From contig JBPOJE010000030.1 in assembly GCA_052033935.1 (NCBI GenBank), forward strand, positions 1 to 37,756: a stretch of 37,756 nt of DNA, given 5' to 3'. Source of the stretch: JAGVUD01 sp052033935. Its GTDB lineage: Bacteria > Armatimonadota > UBA5829 > DSUL01. The position numbers and the translations under genes are program-made. Each line of letters starts with the position of its first letter. Position 1 is the stretch's first letter. Shown here piece by piece: positions 18,510 to 26,121 of this stretch. Under the pieces are notes generated by a model. It was not told the origin of the DNA, ran no database searches, and saw only the letters and a list, made by a program, of their open reading frames with translations.

Positions 18510-19886
18510 TCAGGAGGCGGACGGGTCTGTCAGCAACCCGGCCCGAGCTGCTGTCTGCCGCATCGCGTCGCAAGCCCGCTCGCACGCCATCCGCCGTCTG
18601 TCAGCCTTGCGATGGCGTCCCTCGATGGGCGGCAGGATTCCGAAGCTGGCGTTCATGGGAGCGAACGCGGGAGACTGGCTCTCGGCGACATGCCGCAGGA
18701 GTGCTCCGAGCATGGTCTCCGCGGGGGGCACAAACGGCACCTCGCCGGCGAGCGCCCGCGCCGCGTTGATACCCGCGATCAGTCCGGTCGCTGCGGACTC
18801 GATATACCCCTCCACGCCCGTGATCTGCCCTGCGAAGTACACGTCCGGACGCGACCTGAGCAAGAGGGATGCATCGAGCAGGCGCGGCGAGTCGAGGTAG
18901 ATGTTGCGGTGAACGACACCCAGCCGGAGGAAGTCCGCCTCCGCAAGCGCCGGAATCATCCGGAAGATGCGGCGCTGCTCGGGCCAGGTCAGGCGGCTCT
19001 GGCAGGCGACGAGGCTGTAGCAGGAGCCCGCCGCATTCTCGCGCCGGAGCTGCAGCACCGCGTACGGACGTCGTCCCGTGACCGGATCCGTCAGCCCCAC
19101 GGGCTTCCACGGGCCGAATCTCAGCGTGTCGCGCCCCCTGCGCGCGACCTCTTCAATCGGCAGGCATCCCTCGAAGAACTTCGGGTCCTCGAAATCGTGC
19201 AAGGGCACGGTCTCGGCCTCGCAGAGCGCCTGCCAGATCCGCTCGTACTCCTCCTTGTCGAGAGGGCAGTTGATGTAAGCCTGCTCGCCCTTTTCGTACC
19301 GCGAGGCCTCGAAACAGCGGGCGGGGTCGAGGCTGTCGGCCTCAACGATGGGGGCCACCGCGTCGTGGAAGTAGAGACGGTCCGATCCTGTCAGACGGCC
19401 GATATCAGCGGCCAGCGCATCCGAGGTCAGCGGCCCGCTCGCGACAATCACCGGCCCGTCGTCTGGAATCTGGACGATCTCATCGCGGACCACTTCGGCC
19501 GCGGATTCCACCCTGCGCTCGACCTCACGCGCGAACAGATCACGGTCAACGGCAAGCGCTTCGCCGGCGGGGATGGCCGAGGCGTCCGCGCAGGAGAGGA
19601 TCAGCGACCCGAGCATGCGCATCTCGCGCTTCAGTTCGCCGCTCGCAGTGTGAGGAAGGCCGCTCTTGAAGGAATTGCTGCAGACAAGTTCGGCGAGGCG
19701 CGCAGTGGAGTGAGCGCCGGTGGATTTGCCGGGCCTCATCTCGAAGAGCCGCGCCGGTACACCCCGCGCCGCTAGCTGCCAGGCGGCCTCGCAGCCAGCG
19801 AGTCCCCCGCCGATCACCGTTACGCCGCCCGGCGCTTCGCCTGAGCAACGGGCCGGCGGGCCGGAACTACCCGGACGGCTCGGCAT
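18510..19886 (-). CDS. trmFO: tRNA (uracil-54-C5)-methyltransferase, folate- and FAD-dependent
   Basis: A 458-residue TrmFO, which makes ribothymidine 54 in tRNA using methylenetetrahydrofolate and FAD. The FAD-binding VIGGGLAGCEAAWQ motif is at 24-37. The two cysteines known to be catalytic in the Bacillus enzyme are present in LVCSNSFKS (C69) and FFEGCLPIEE. The C-terminal FAD-contacting segment GVEGYIESAATGLIAGINAA is intact. The start is uncertain: ATG 19886 overlaps topA by 20 bases and adds a Pro/Gly-rich lead of about 20 residues before the FAD motif. topA-trmFO is a common gene pair, and overlap suggests translational coupling. Confidence 0.95.
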   Translation of the reverse strand: MPSRPGSSGPPARCSGEAPGGVTVIGGGLAGCEAAWQLAARGVPARLFEMRPGKSTGAHSTARLAELVCSNSFKSGLPHTASGELKREMRMLGSLILSCADASAIPAGEALAVDRDLFAREVERRVESAAEVVRDEIVQIPDDGPVIVASGPLTSDALAADIGRLTGSDRLYFHDAVAPIVEADSLDPARCFEASRYEKGEQAYINCPLDKEEYERIWQALCEAETVPLHDFEDPKFFEGCLPIEEVARRGRDTLRFGPWKPVGLTDPVTGRRPYAVLQLRRENAAGSCYSLVACQSRLTWPEQRRIFRMIPALAEADFLRLGVVHRNIYLDSPRLLDASLLLRSRPDVYFAGQITGVEGYIESAATGLIAGINAARALAGEVPFVPPAETMLGALLRHVAESQSPAFAPMNASFGILPPIEGRHRKADRRRMACERACDAMRQTAARAGLLTDPSAS

Positions 19887-21981
19887 CGCGCGAGAAACCG
19901 CAGCCTTCCACTGTGCACCTGACGTGAGGCCCGCGGGCCTTGGTCGTCTTCTCGACCATCAGCCCTCCGCATGCTGGGCAGGGTTCCTGCACGGGCCTGT
20001 CCCACGCGACGAACTTGCAGTCCGGATAGCGGCCGCAGCCGTAGAAGACCTTGCCTTTCCTCGACTTGCGCTGAAGAATGTTGCCCTCTTTGCACTCCGG
20101 GCAGGTCACACCCACGTCCTGTGGCTTGTTGATGCTGATGATCGTCTTGCACTGGGGGTAGGCGCTGCATCCCAGAAACGGGCCGAACCTGCCTTCCCTC
20201 AGAAGCATTTTGCTGCCGCAGTTCGGGCAGACTTCGTCCGTCTCCTTCGGCTCGACCTTGACGCGCTCCATCTTTTCGGATGCCTCGCCGAGCGCCTGCT
20301 CGAACGGACCGTAGAACTCGCGCAGAAGGGCTATCCAGTCTAGTTTTCCGCTTTCAACCTGGTCAAGCTCAGACTCCACCTGCGCCGTGAAGTGGACATC
20401 CAGAATGCGGGGGAAGTGCTTGACGAGCAGGTCCGTCACAATAAAGCCCAGTTCGGTAGGGATGAAGCGGCGTTGCTGAATCTCGACGTAGCCCCGGTCC
20501 TTGATGGTCGAGATGATGGCGGCGTACGTGCTCGGGCGGCCGATGCCGTTCTCTTCAAGCGCGCGCACCAGCGTGGCCTCGGTGTAGCGCGGCGGCGGTT
20601 CGGTGAAATGTTGGTCTTTCACGAGTTCCAGTAGCTTCAGCAACTGGTCAATGCTGAGCAGCGGGAGCGGCGGCCGGTCCTCATCCGCCAGATCGCCCGG
20701 CCCATCATCCGTGCCCTCCGTATAGAGAATCCGAAAGCCCTTGAACTTCTCCGTGGACCCGGTGGCCCGGAAGGTGCAACGTCCAGCCCCGATGTTCACG
20801 GTCTCGACGTCGTACACAGCGGCGCTCATCTGGCTGGCGACAAACCGCAGCCAGATCAGGTTGTAGAGCTTGAACTGATCGGGATTCAGGAACTGCCGGA
20901 CCGACTCCGGCGTGCGCACGACGCTCGTGGGCCGGATCGCCTCGTGTGCATCCTGCGCGGTCTTGCTCTTGCGATGGGTGCGCGCCTGCGCTGGCACGTA
21001 GTCCTGCCCGTAGGTCTCGATGACATAGTCGCGGCATTCGGCAATCGCCTCCGGTGCCACGCGCGTCGAGTCGGTTCTGAGATATGTGATAAGACCGACG
21101 GAGCCTTCCGAACCCAGTTCAATCCCCTCGTAGAGGTCCTGCGCGGTGCGCATGGTCTTCGAGGCGCCGAAGCCGAGCTTGCGCGACGCTTCCTGCTGCA
21201 TAGTGCTGGTAATAAACGGCGCCGGCGCATTGCGGCGGCGCTCGGCGCGCTTTGTGTCCAGAACACGGTATTCGGCGCTGTCCAGATCCCGGACGATGGA
21301 CTCCGCCTGATCGCCGTTCGTTATCTCGGCCTTCTCGCCGTCAATCTGCACCAGGCGGGCTTCGAAGGGGAAGTCCTCCTTGAAGGGCGTCAGCCGCGCA
21401 ATCAGCGTCCAGTATTCCTGCGGAACGAACGCCTGAATCTCGCGCTCACGATCGCAGATGAGACGCACCGCGACGCTCTGCACGCGCCCGGCGCTCAGAT
21501 TGCGTTTGACCCGGCTCCAGAGGAGCGGGCTGATCTTGTACCCAACCAGGCGGTCCAGCACGCGGCGCGCCTGCTGCGCGTTCACCCGCATGGCGTCAAT
21601 CTCGCGGGGGTGCCGGAACGCGTCGGTTACGGCCTGCCGGGTGATCTCGTTGAACTGAATCCTCTTGGCGTCCTCCAGCTTGAGCGCCTCGGCCAGATGC
21701 CAAGCGATCGCCTCGCCTTCACGGTCGGGGTCGGAGGCGATGTACACCTCGCGGGTCTTGGCAGCCGCCCGCTTGAGGTCTTCGACCACCTTCTTACGCT
21801 CGGGTAGGACGCGGTAAGTAGGCGCGAAGTCCTTCTCGACATCCACCCCCAGGCGGCTCTTCGGAAGGTCTCGCACGTGTCCCATGGACGCGTGGATTTC
21901 GTAGGCATTGCCGAGGAAATTCTTCAGTGTCCTGGTCTTGGCTGGAGACTCGACGATTATGAGAGGTTTGGCTTTTGGCAT
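19867..21981 (-). CDS. topA: DNA topoisomerase I (type IA)
   Basis: A 704-residue type IA topoisomerase that relaxes negative supercoils. The TOPRIM domain begins at IIVESPAKT (8-16) and contains the metal motif DPDREGE (84-90). The catalytic tyrosine is Y300 in GLITYLRTDSTR. Three C-terminal zinc ribbons follow: CPNCG...CSAYPQC, CPECKEG...CGRYPDC and CPACGG...CTVEGCG. Length and layout are normal for non-proteobacterial TopA. The start ATG at 21981 gives the family N-terminus. It leads the topA-trmFO pair; the region upstream is the long repeat- and RNA-bearing gap. Confidence 0.98.
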   Translation of the reverse strand: MPKAKPLIIVESPAKTRTLKNFLGNAYEIHASMGHVRDLPKSRLGVDVEKDFAPTYRVLPERKKVVEDLKRAAAKTREVYIASDPDREGEAIAWHLAEALKLEDAKRIQFNEITRQAVTDAFRHPREIDAMRVNAQQARRVLDRLVGYKISPLLWSRVKRNLSAGRVQSVAVRLICDREREIQAFVPQEYWTLIARLTPFKEDFPFEARLVQIDGEKAEITNGDQAESIVRDLDSAEYRVLDTKRAERRRNAPAPFITSTMQQEASRKLGFGASKTMRTAQDLYEGIELGSEGSVGLITYLRTDSTRVAPEAIAECRDYVIETYGQDYVPAQARTHRKSKTAQDAHEAIRPTSVVRTPESVRQFLNPDQFKLYNLIWLRFVASQMSAAVYDVETVNIGAGRCTFRATGSTEKFKGFRILYTEGTDDGPGDLADEDRPPLPLLSIDQLLKLLELVKDQHFTEPPPRYTEATLVRALEENGIGRPSTYAAIISTIKDRGYVEIQQRRFIPTELGFIVTDLLVKHFPRILDVHFTAQVESELDQVESGKLDWIALLREFYGPFEQALGEASEKMERVKVEPKETDEVCPNCGSKMLLREGRFGPFLGCSAYPQCKTIISINKPQDVGVTCPECKEGNILQRKSRKGKVFYGCGRYPDCKFVAWDRPVQEPCPACGGLMVEKTTKARGPHVRCTVEGCGFSRDAEPSG

Positions 21982-22430
21982 AGTTCAGGGCTGGTCTTGG
22001 GTTCGCAGGCAGACGGGCTTCCTGCGGTTCATCTGTTATCAGAACGCAGAGAACCGGGAAATGTTTCCGGCATCCCCCGGCACGCGCAGCGTGAAAAAGC
22101 GGCTGTGCGCGGCCGGGAAGAACCGCCGCGGGCTGTCGCGCTCCGGCTCCCGGTCGAGCGTGCGGATGTTAGCCGCTTCGAGAAGGGGCTGTCAACGCGG
22201 GGGTGTGAGATGTCCGGCATCTCCGCTGCCGGACTGCCGTCCGAGGGATCTCCGATCCCAGACCGATGGATGCGGTGGGGGAACCTGAACTCCGCTTCTG
22301 GATCGTCGCCTGGCAGAAGGAGCAAAGCTCCCGCGGACAGCGTCGCGCGAGCAGAGATCGCGCGACATCCCGCTGTACCGGTGTGGCCTTTCTGTTTTGG
22401 CCTTTGGCCCAGCATAATCCGGCAAATCCC
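21982..22430. other. Intergenic region upstream of topA, repeat-bearing
   Basis: This stretch lies between topA (minus) and a plus-strand promoter. It must contain the topA promoter, but I could not pick one with confidence. From 22212 to 22369 it carries four palindromic hairpins listed separately. No reading frame on either strand resembles a protein; frames that stay open here are antisense or random in a GC-rich context. Confidence 0.5.
22212..22369. repeat. Dispersed hairpin block, family B, copy 1
   Basis: Four palindromes lie in a row: GTCCGGCA/TGCCGGAC (22212-22234), a GGGATC/GATCCC hairpin (about 22254-22259), GGAGC-AAA-GCTCC (22319-22331) and GTCGCGCG/CGCGCGAC (22342-22366). The stretch 22342-22369 (28 bases) recurs exactly in reverse orientation at 35946-35973, and the GGAGC hairpin recurs at 35983-35997 with the same order and spacing. 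It is a REP/BIME-like mosaic. Confidence 0.75.
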
Positions 22431-22459
22431 TTGACCGGCGTGGCCGGACTCTGTACAAT
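22431..22459 (+). promoter_or_regulatory. Strong predicted promoter of the structured RNA
   Basis: TTGACC at 22431-22436, a 17-base spacer and TACAAT at 22454-22459 match the sigma-70 consensus at 5 of 6 bases in each hexamer. The predicted start is near 22466, only about 7 bases before the first hairpin of the candidate RNA and 550 bases before greA. Confidence 0.75.
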
Positions 22460-22472
22460 AGCACCACCATCT

Positions 22473-22643
22473 ATCACAGGAGGTGATGGCCCTATGGACT
22501 ATCGCTTACGAGGTAATTCGGAGGGCTGACTTTTAGCCTTCGCGAAGCTTACTGGTTAGGCAGCCCCCGGGCTTCGGCCTGTGGGTTGAATAAATGAGCT
22601 TCAAAGGGTCATGAACGAGGCCCTCTCAAGGGCCGGGGCCATC
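22473..22643 (+). ncRNA. Candidate structured RNA or leader, no known family
   Basis: A closing stem GATGGCCCT (22485-22493) pairs with GGGGCCATC (22635-22643). Inside are three hairpins. The first has GTAA, TTCG and GAGGGCT (22513-22527) pairing with AGCCTTC, CGAA and TTAC (22535-22552), with two small bulges and a GACTTTT loop. The second (22561-22588) has 12 positions, one C-U mismatch and a UUCG tetraloop closed by C-G. The third is GGCCCT-CTCA-AGGGCC (22619-22634). A short 5' hairpin ATCAC-AGGAG-GTGAT (22473-22487) shares three bases with the closing stem. I see no hallmark of 6S, SRP, tmRNA, RNase P, T-box or the common riboswitches. It could be a stand-alone small RNA or a leader of greA. 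No poly-T terminator follows directly. Confidence 0.55.
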
Positions 22644-23018
22644 TGGGGATCCGGCCCTTCGCTACCTGCCCCCCTGGCAGCACCGCTCCCACGCACTCTC
22701 GCGGATGCCGCCGCCACGACAGGCGGAAGCAGATACCGGTTTTCCGCCCACATGTTGAACATTTCCACCAGATTCCTCGTCAAGTCTGTAATACAAGGCG
22801 CATCAGCGGGCGGTGCTGAAACTTTTGCACGCAAAGCGCTGTTGTTGCCGTATGTAAATGTAATATCGCGGGTGAGGGGCACCAGACCTTCTCCCCTCTT
22901 CCGCAGTGGTAAGCGTGACTGGAGAAAGTGCATTGACCCGGAAGCGCCAACTTGTGCAAGTGTCTTGCTGTTCGTGCTCGGGATTCCCTGGCACAGATAC
23001 ACACAACAGGAGCTTGAT
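22644..23018. other. Region between the structured RNA and greA
   Basis: These 375 bases have no convincing gene. The greA frame stays open upstream through most of it, but the translation is low in information and has no good ribosome site until 23019. Weak -10-like boxes (for example TAATAT near 22861) could serve greA, though no good -35 accompanies them. If greA is expressed from the promoter at 22431, this is part of a leader of about 550 bases. Confidence 0.45.
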
Positions 23019-23513
23019 ATGAGACATCATCAGCAGCAGGAGGAAATGGACATCATTCTCTCTGTTGCGGGGCGGAAGAAGATCGAAGAGGAGCTGGAGC
23101 GCCTGAGAACGGTGGATCGCAAGCGCGTCACGGAGCGCATTCGCGAGTCGAAAAGCTTCGGTGAGTTCTCGGAGAACTCGGAGTACGATGATGCGAAGAA
23201 CGAACAGGCGTTTATCGAAGGGCGCATAGACGAGTTGACCGCGATCCTCCGCCACTCCAGCGTGATTGACGATGCGGGAATTCCGGTGGATCACGTCGGC
23301 GTCGGTTCGGTTGTGCGTGTCAGAGACCTGGGCAGCATGGACGAGTGGGAATGCAGGCTCGTGGGCCCGGTCGAGGCCAACCCCGCCGAGGACGCCATCT
23401 CGAACGAGTCGCCCGTGGGGCTTGCCCTGCTGGGCAGCCGGGTCGGCGACATCGTGGAGGTGCGAGTGCCGGCCGGCGTCGCCCGCTACGAGGTTGTGGA
23501 TATACACAAGTAG
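23019..23513 (+). CDS. greA: Transcript cleavage factor GreA
   Basis: A 164-residue GreA, which binds the RNA polymerase secondary channel and stimulates cleavage of backtracked RNA. The N-terminal coiled coil runs from about 16 to 85 with the acidic tip EFSENSEYDDAKNEQ. The C-terminal FKBP-like globular domain (GVGSVVRVRDL to the end) contains ISNESPVGLALLGSRVGD. I chose ATG 23019 because AGGAG lies 6 bases upstream; an internal ATG at 23046 is preceded by GGAGG at only 2-3 bases and would also keep the whole domain. greA followed by lysS is a conserved pair, though here a strong terminator separates them. Confidence 0.96.
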   Translation: MRHHQQQEEMDIILSVAGRKKIEEELERLRTVDRKRVTERIRESKSFGEFSENSEYDDAKNEQAFIEGRIDELTAILRHSSVIDDAGIPVDHVGVGSVVRVRDLGSMDEWECRLVGPVEANPAEDAISNESPVGLALLGSRVGDIVEVRVPAGVARYEVVDIHK

Positions 23514-23550
23514 GCTGGCTCGGGCTATAATGCGGGCCGGTTGCCCTGAT

Positions 23551-23587
23551 AACCCTGCGGCTCCAAAAAGCCGCGGGGTTTTTGTTT
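23551..23587 (+). terminator. Intrinsic terminator between greA and lysS
   Basis: AACCCTGCGGCT pairs with AGCCGCGGGGTT over 12 positions (one T-G) around a short loop, followed by TTTGTTT. This is a textbook terminator for greA. It lies just 18 bases before the lysS start codon, and a TATAAT box sits at 23526-23531 just upstream of it, so it may also act on a lysS transcript begun at that box. Confidence 0.85.
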
Positions 23588-23605
23588 CGAAGCTGGAAAG
23601 AACAG

Positions 23606-25132
23606 ATGACCTCGAATCCGCACGAAGAGCCCACGCTTACAGATCAGATTCAGAGCAGGCTTGCCAAGCTCCAGCGCTTGCGCGAGATGGGACGTGACCC
23701 GTTCACGATCGAGCGGTTCGACCGCACACACGCGCTTCAGGAGATTCACGACCGCTTCGCGGAGATGGAAAACAGCGATGTCGCCGTCGCGGGCCGGGTC
23801 GTGAGCATGCGCGACATGGGCAAGGCCGCGTTCTTCCACATCGCCGATCAGACCGGCCGCCTGCAGATATACGCCCGCAAGGATGATCTCGGCGACGAGG
23901 GGTTCGAAGCGGTCAGGATGCTCGACACCGGGGACTTCGCCGGCGTGACGGGCTTTGTGTTCCGCACGCGTACCGGGGAGATCAGCGTGCACGCCCGCGA
24001 ACTGAAGGTGCTCTCGAAGGCGATCCGCCCTCTGCCTCTCGGCAAGGAGAAGGACGGGCATCACTGGTACGATCTGACGGATGTCGAATCGCGCTACCGC
24101 CAGCGCTACGTTGACCTTGTGGTGCATCCGGAGGTGCGCAGGGTCTTTGAGCAGCGGGCGGCCATTCTGGCCTCCGTCCGGCGGACGATGACCGCGCTCG
24201 GTTACATCGAGGTCGAGACCCCGATCCTGCAGCCGGTCTATGGCGGCGCGACCGCACGGCCGTTCGTTTCGCATCACAATGCGTTGGACGTGGACCTGTA
24301 TCTTCGGATTGCCCCGGAGCTGTATCTCAAGCGTCTAGTTGTGGGCGGGTTCGAGAAAGTGTTCGAGATCGGCAAGAACTTCCGGAACGAAGGCATAGAC
24401 ACCCGCCACAATCCCGAGTTCACTATGCTGGAGGCGTACGAATCGTACCGCGACTTCCCGCGTCACATGGAGGTCATCGAGCAGATCGTCTCGGAAGCAG
24501 CGATGGCCGTGCACGGAAAGATGCAGTTCGAGGCCTTCGGCCACGAGCTAGACCTGACTCCGCCCTGGCCGAGGATGAAACTGTACGACGCCATCCGCGA
24601 GCGGGCGGGCATTGACTTCGCCGATGCGCCCGACGAAGCGGCGGCGCGGGAGATGGCCAAGAAGGCGCATGTGGATGTGGAGGGCATCATCGGGTTCGGC
24701 AAGATCGTGGACGAGGTGCTGAAAACGTGGGTCATACCGCACATCACGAACCCCGTGTTTCTCTACGAGTATCCGATCGAGCTTTCGCCGCTGTCGAAGA
24801 AGAACCCGGTCAACCCGCGCATGGTGCAGCGCTTCCAGGCTTTCGCGGCGGGACTGGAACTCGGGAACTCGTTCTCGGAGCTGAACGATCCCATGGACCA
24901 GCGGGAGAGGTTTCAGGCGCAGCTCGACGCGAAGGCAGCCGGAGACGAGGAGGCGCACGTGATGGACGAGGACTTCATCCGCGCGCTGGAGTACGGCATG
25001 CCGCCCACGGTGGGCCTGGGGTTGGGCATAGATCGCCTGGCGATGCTGCTCACCGGCCAGAAGAGCGTGCGCGACGTGATCCTATTCCCGCAAATGCGGC
25101 CCGAGGATTCCGCGGTGGCATCCGAGGGCTGA
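23606..25132 (+). CDS. lysS: Lysyl-tRNA synthetase, class II
   Basis: A 508-residue class II lysyl-tRNA synthetase. An OB-fold anticodon domain spans about 58-150 (AGRVVSMRDMGKAAFFHIAD). The catalytic core has motif 2 FRNEGIDTRHNPEFT at 259-273 and motif 3 GLGLGIDR at 470-477, with the lysine-recognition loop between. Start: ATG 23606 is the first ATG after the greA terminator; the frame is also open to a TTG at 23582 that lies in the terminator tail, so the ATG is preferred. The ribosome site is weak (GGAAAG). Because the terminator lies so close to the start, lysS needs its own promoter or antitermination. Confidence 0.97.
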   Translation: MTSNPHEEPTLTDQIQSRLAKLQRLREMGRDPFTIERFDRTHALQEIHDRFAEMENSDVAVAGRVVSMRDMGKAAFFHIADQTGRLQIYARKDDLGDEGFEAVRMLDTGDFAGVTGFVFRTRTGEISVHARELKVLSKAIRPLPLGKEKDGHHWYDLTDVESRYRQRYVDLVVHPEVRRVFEQRAAILASVRRTMTALGYIEVETPILQPVYGGATARPFVSHHNALDVDLYLRIAPELYLKRLVVGGFEKVFEIGKNFRNEGIDTRHNPEFTMLEAYESYRDFPRHMEVIEQIVSEAAMAVHGKMQFEAFGHELDLTPPWPRMKLYDAIRERAGIDFADAPDEAAAREMAKKAHVDVEGIIGFGKIVDEVLKTWVIPHITNPVFLYEYPIELSPLSKKNPVNPRMVQRFQAFAAGLELGNSFSELNDPMDQRERFQAQLDAKAAGDEEAHVMDEDFIRALEYGMPPTVGLGLGIDRLAMLLTGQKSVRDVILFPQMRPEDSAVASEG

Positions 25133-25159
25133 GCCAGTACTGCCCACGACAGATCGGTT

Positions 25160-25217
25160 GCGTAGTAGTTATAAGGCCCCAAGCTCTTTGGGACGCCCAC
25201 AAGGGGCTACACTACGC
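25160..25217. repeat. Nested inverted repeat after lysS
   Basis: GCGTAGT (25160-25166) pairs with ACTACGC (25211-25217); inside, GCCCC (25176-25180) pairs with GGGGC (25203-25207), and innermost TGGG-ACG-CCCA forms a hairpin (25189-25199). It lies between the convergent ends of lysS and the next gene and probably ends one or both transcripts, although there is no T run. Confidence 0.55.
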
Positions 25218-25226
25218 GTCTCGTAG

Positions 25227-26102
25227 CTAGAGCGATACGCTCTCGACAGCCTCCTGACGGCCGGACTTGATGGTGCGGTCTATGGCTGCAAGCACCGCGA
25301 CAGACGTGAGAATCTGCTCCGGGCTCCAGTCGTTCTTGCCTGTCGCGACCATGCGCAGGAACGCTTCGAGGCCTCTCAGGTAGAGCCCGGCGATCTGGAG
25401 CTTCTCGTGAACCGCTCCGCCGGCGCCGTAGAGTCCCCAGCCGAACTTGGCGTGATACCCTTGTAGCAGGTGAAGCGTCACCAGCGGACCGCCGCTGCCA
25501 TAGACAACCGTCGCGATGTGTGAGCCGCCCGAGCCGCGCGTGAAGGTAACGGACTCCGCGCCGGTTCCCAGCACGTCGGCCATCATCTCCGTCTGATGGA
25601 CTCCATAGAAGAACACGCCGCCGTACTGCGACTCAATGTCGCACGGCCCCACGAAATCGGCGGCGATGATGGGGGCGAGCTTCTTCCGCGCCTCATGCAT
25701 GCGCCGCGAACCCTGAGCATACCGCACGCACGAGTAGGACGTGACGAGGACTTTCTTCTTCTTCGCCAGGCGAAGCAGGTCTTTGCCCTCGTCCACCGTG
25801 TAGGAGAACGGCTTGTCCACGAGCACCGGAATCCCGGCCTCGACCAGCGGAGTGGCGGCGGGGACATGGTACTTCGGATGCCGGTGGTCCACTATGGCGG
25901 CATCTATCTTGCCGATCAGGTCTTCGGGCCTCTTGACGATCTCCGGAATGAGGCAGTCCGCCGCGACTTTCGCTGTGTGCTCTTCCTCTTCGCCCCACAG
26001 CGCAACGACCCTCGCGCCCGGCAGGCGCTTCGTGACATTAAGGATTCGCGCAAAGGCCCCGGTGTGGCTGTTTTCGCTTCCGACGATACCGACTCGCAAC
26101 AT
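25227..26102 (-). CDS. Divergent Gfo/Idh/MocA family protein
   Basis: A 291-residue oxidoreductase-like protein. The nucleotide-binding loop reads GIVGSENSHTG (5-15) rather than the usual GxGxxG, and the family EKP motif is DKP (96-98, LVDKPFSY). The second half is shorter than in typical members but keeps a GVHQTEMMADVLG helix, with His and Glu where the substrate site lies. NAD use is plausible but less certain than for its neighbours. I chose ATG 26102, which has AAGGA 9 bases upstream; the frame is open further but the added residues are Arg-rich shadow sequence. It starts 19 bases after the next oxidoreductase, so the two form an operon and probably act in one pathway. Confidence 0.85.
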   Translation of the reverse strand: MLRVGIVGSENSHTGAFARILNVTKRLPGARVVALWGEEEEHTAKVAADCLIPEIVKRPEDLIGKIDAAIVDHRHPKYHVPAATPLVEAGIPVLVDKPFSYTVDEGKDLLRLAKKKKVLVTSYSCVRYAQGSRRMHEARKKLAPIIAADFVGPCDIESQYGGVFFYGVHQTEMMADVLGTGAESVTFTRGSGGSHIATVVYGSGGPLVTLHLLQGYHAKFGWGLYGAGGAVHEKLQIAGLYLRGLEAFLRMVATGKNDWSPEQILTSVAVLAAIDRTIKSGRQEAVESVSL

Positions 26103-26121
26103 GGTGATGATTCCTTCTCTA

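Noticed and set aside
22486..22592. A 36-residue protein made by +1 frameshifting at TTT-TAG in the structured RNA
   Set aside because: Reading MALWTIAYEVIRRADF and continuing with SLREAYWLG looks protein-like, but the bases are needed for the hairpins, the ATG is only 2 bases from AGGAGG, and nothing supports a shift.
22611..23018. An upstream extension of greA by 136 codons
   Set aside because: The added residues are low in information, have no ribosome site and do not fit any GreA; the ATG at 23019 has a good AGGAG and gives the normal family start.
23514..23605. T-box or lysine riboswitch upstream of lysS
   Set aside because: Only 92 bases separate greA and lysS, and neither the T-box GGTACC-type bulge nor lysine riboswitch core sequences are present; only a plain terminator is seen.
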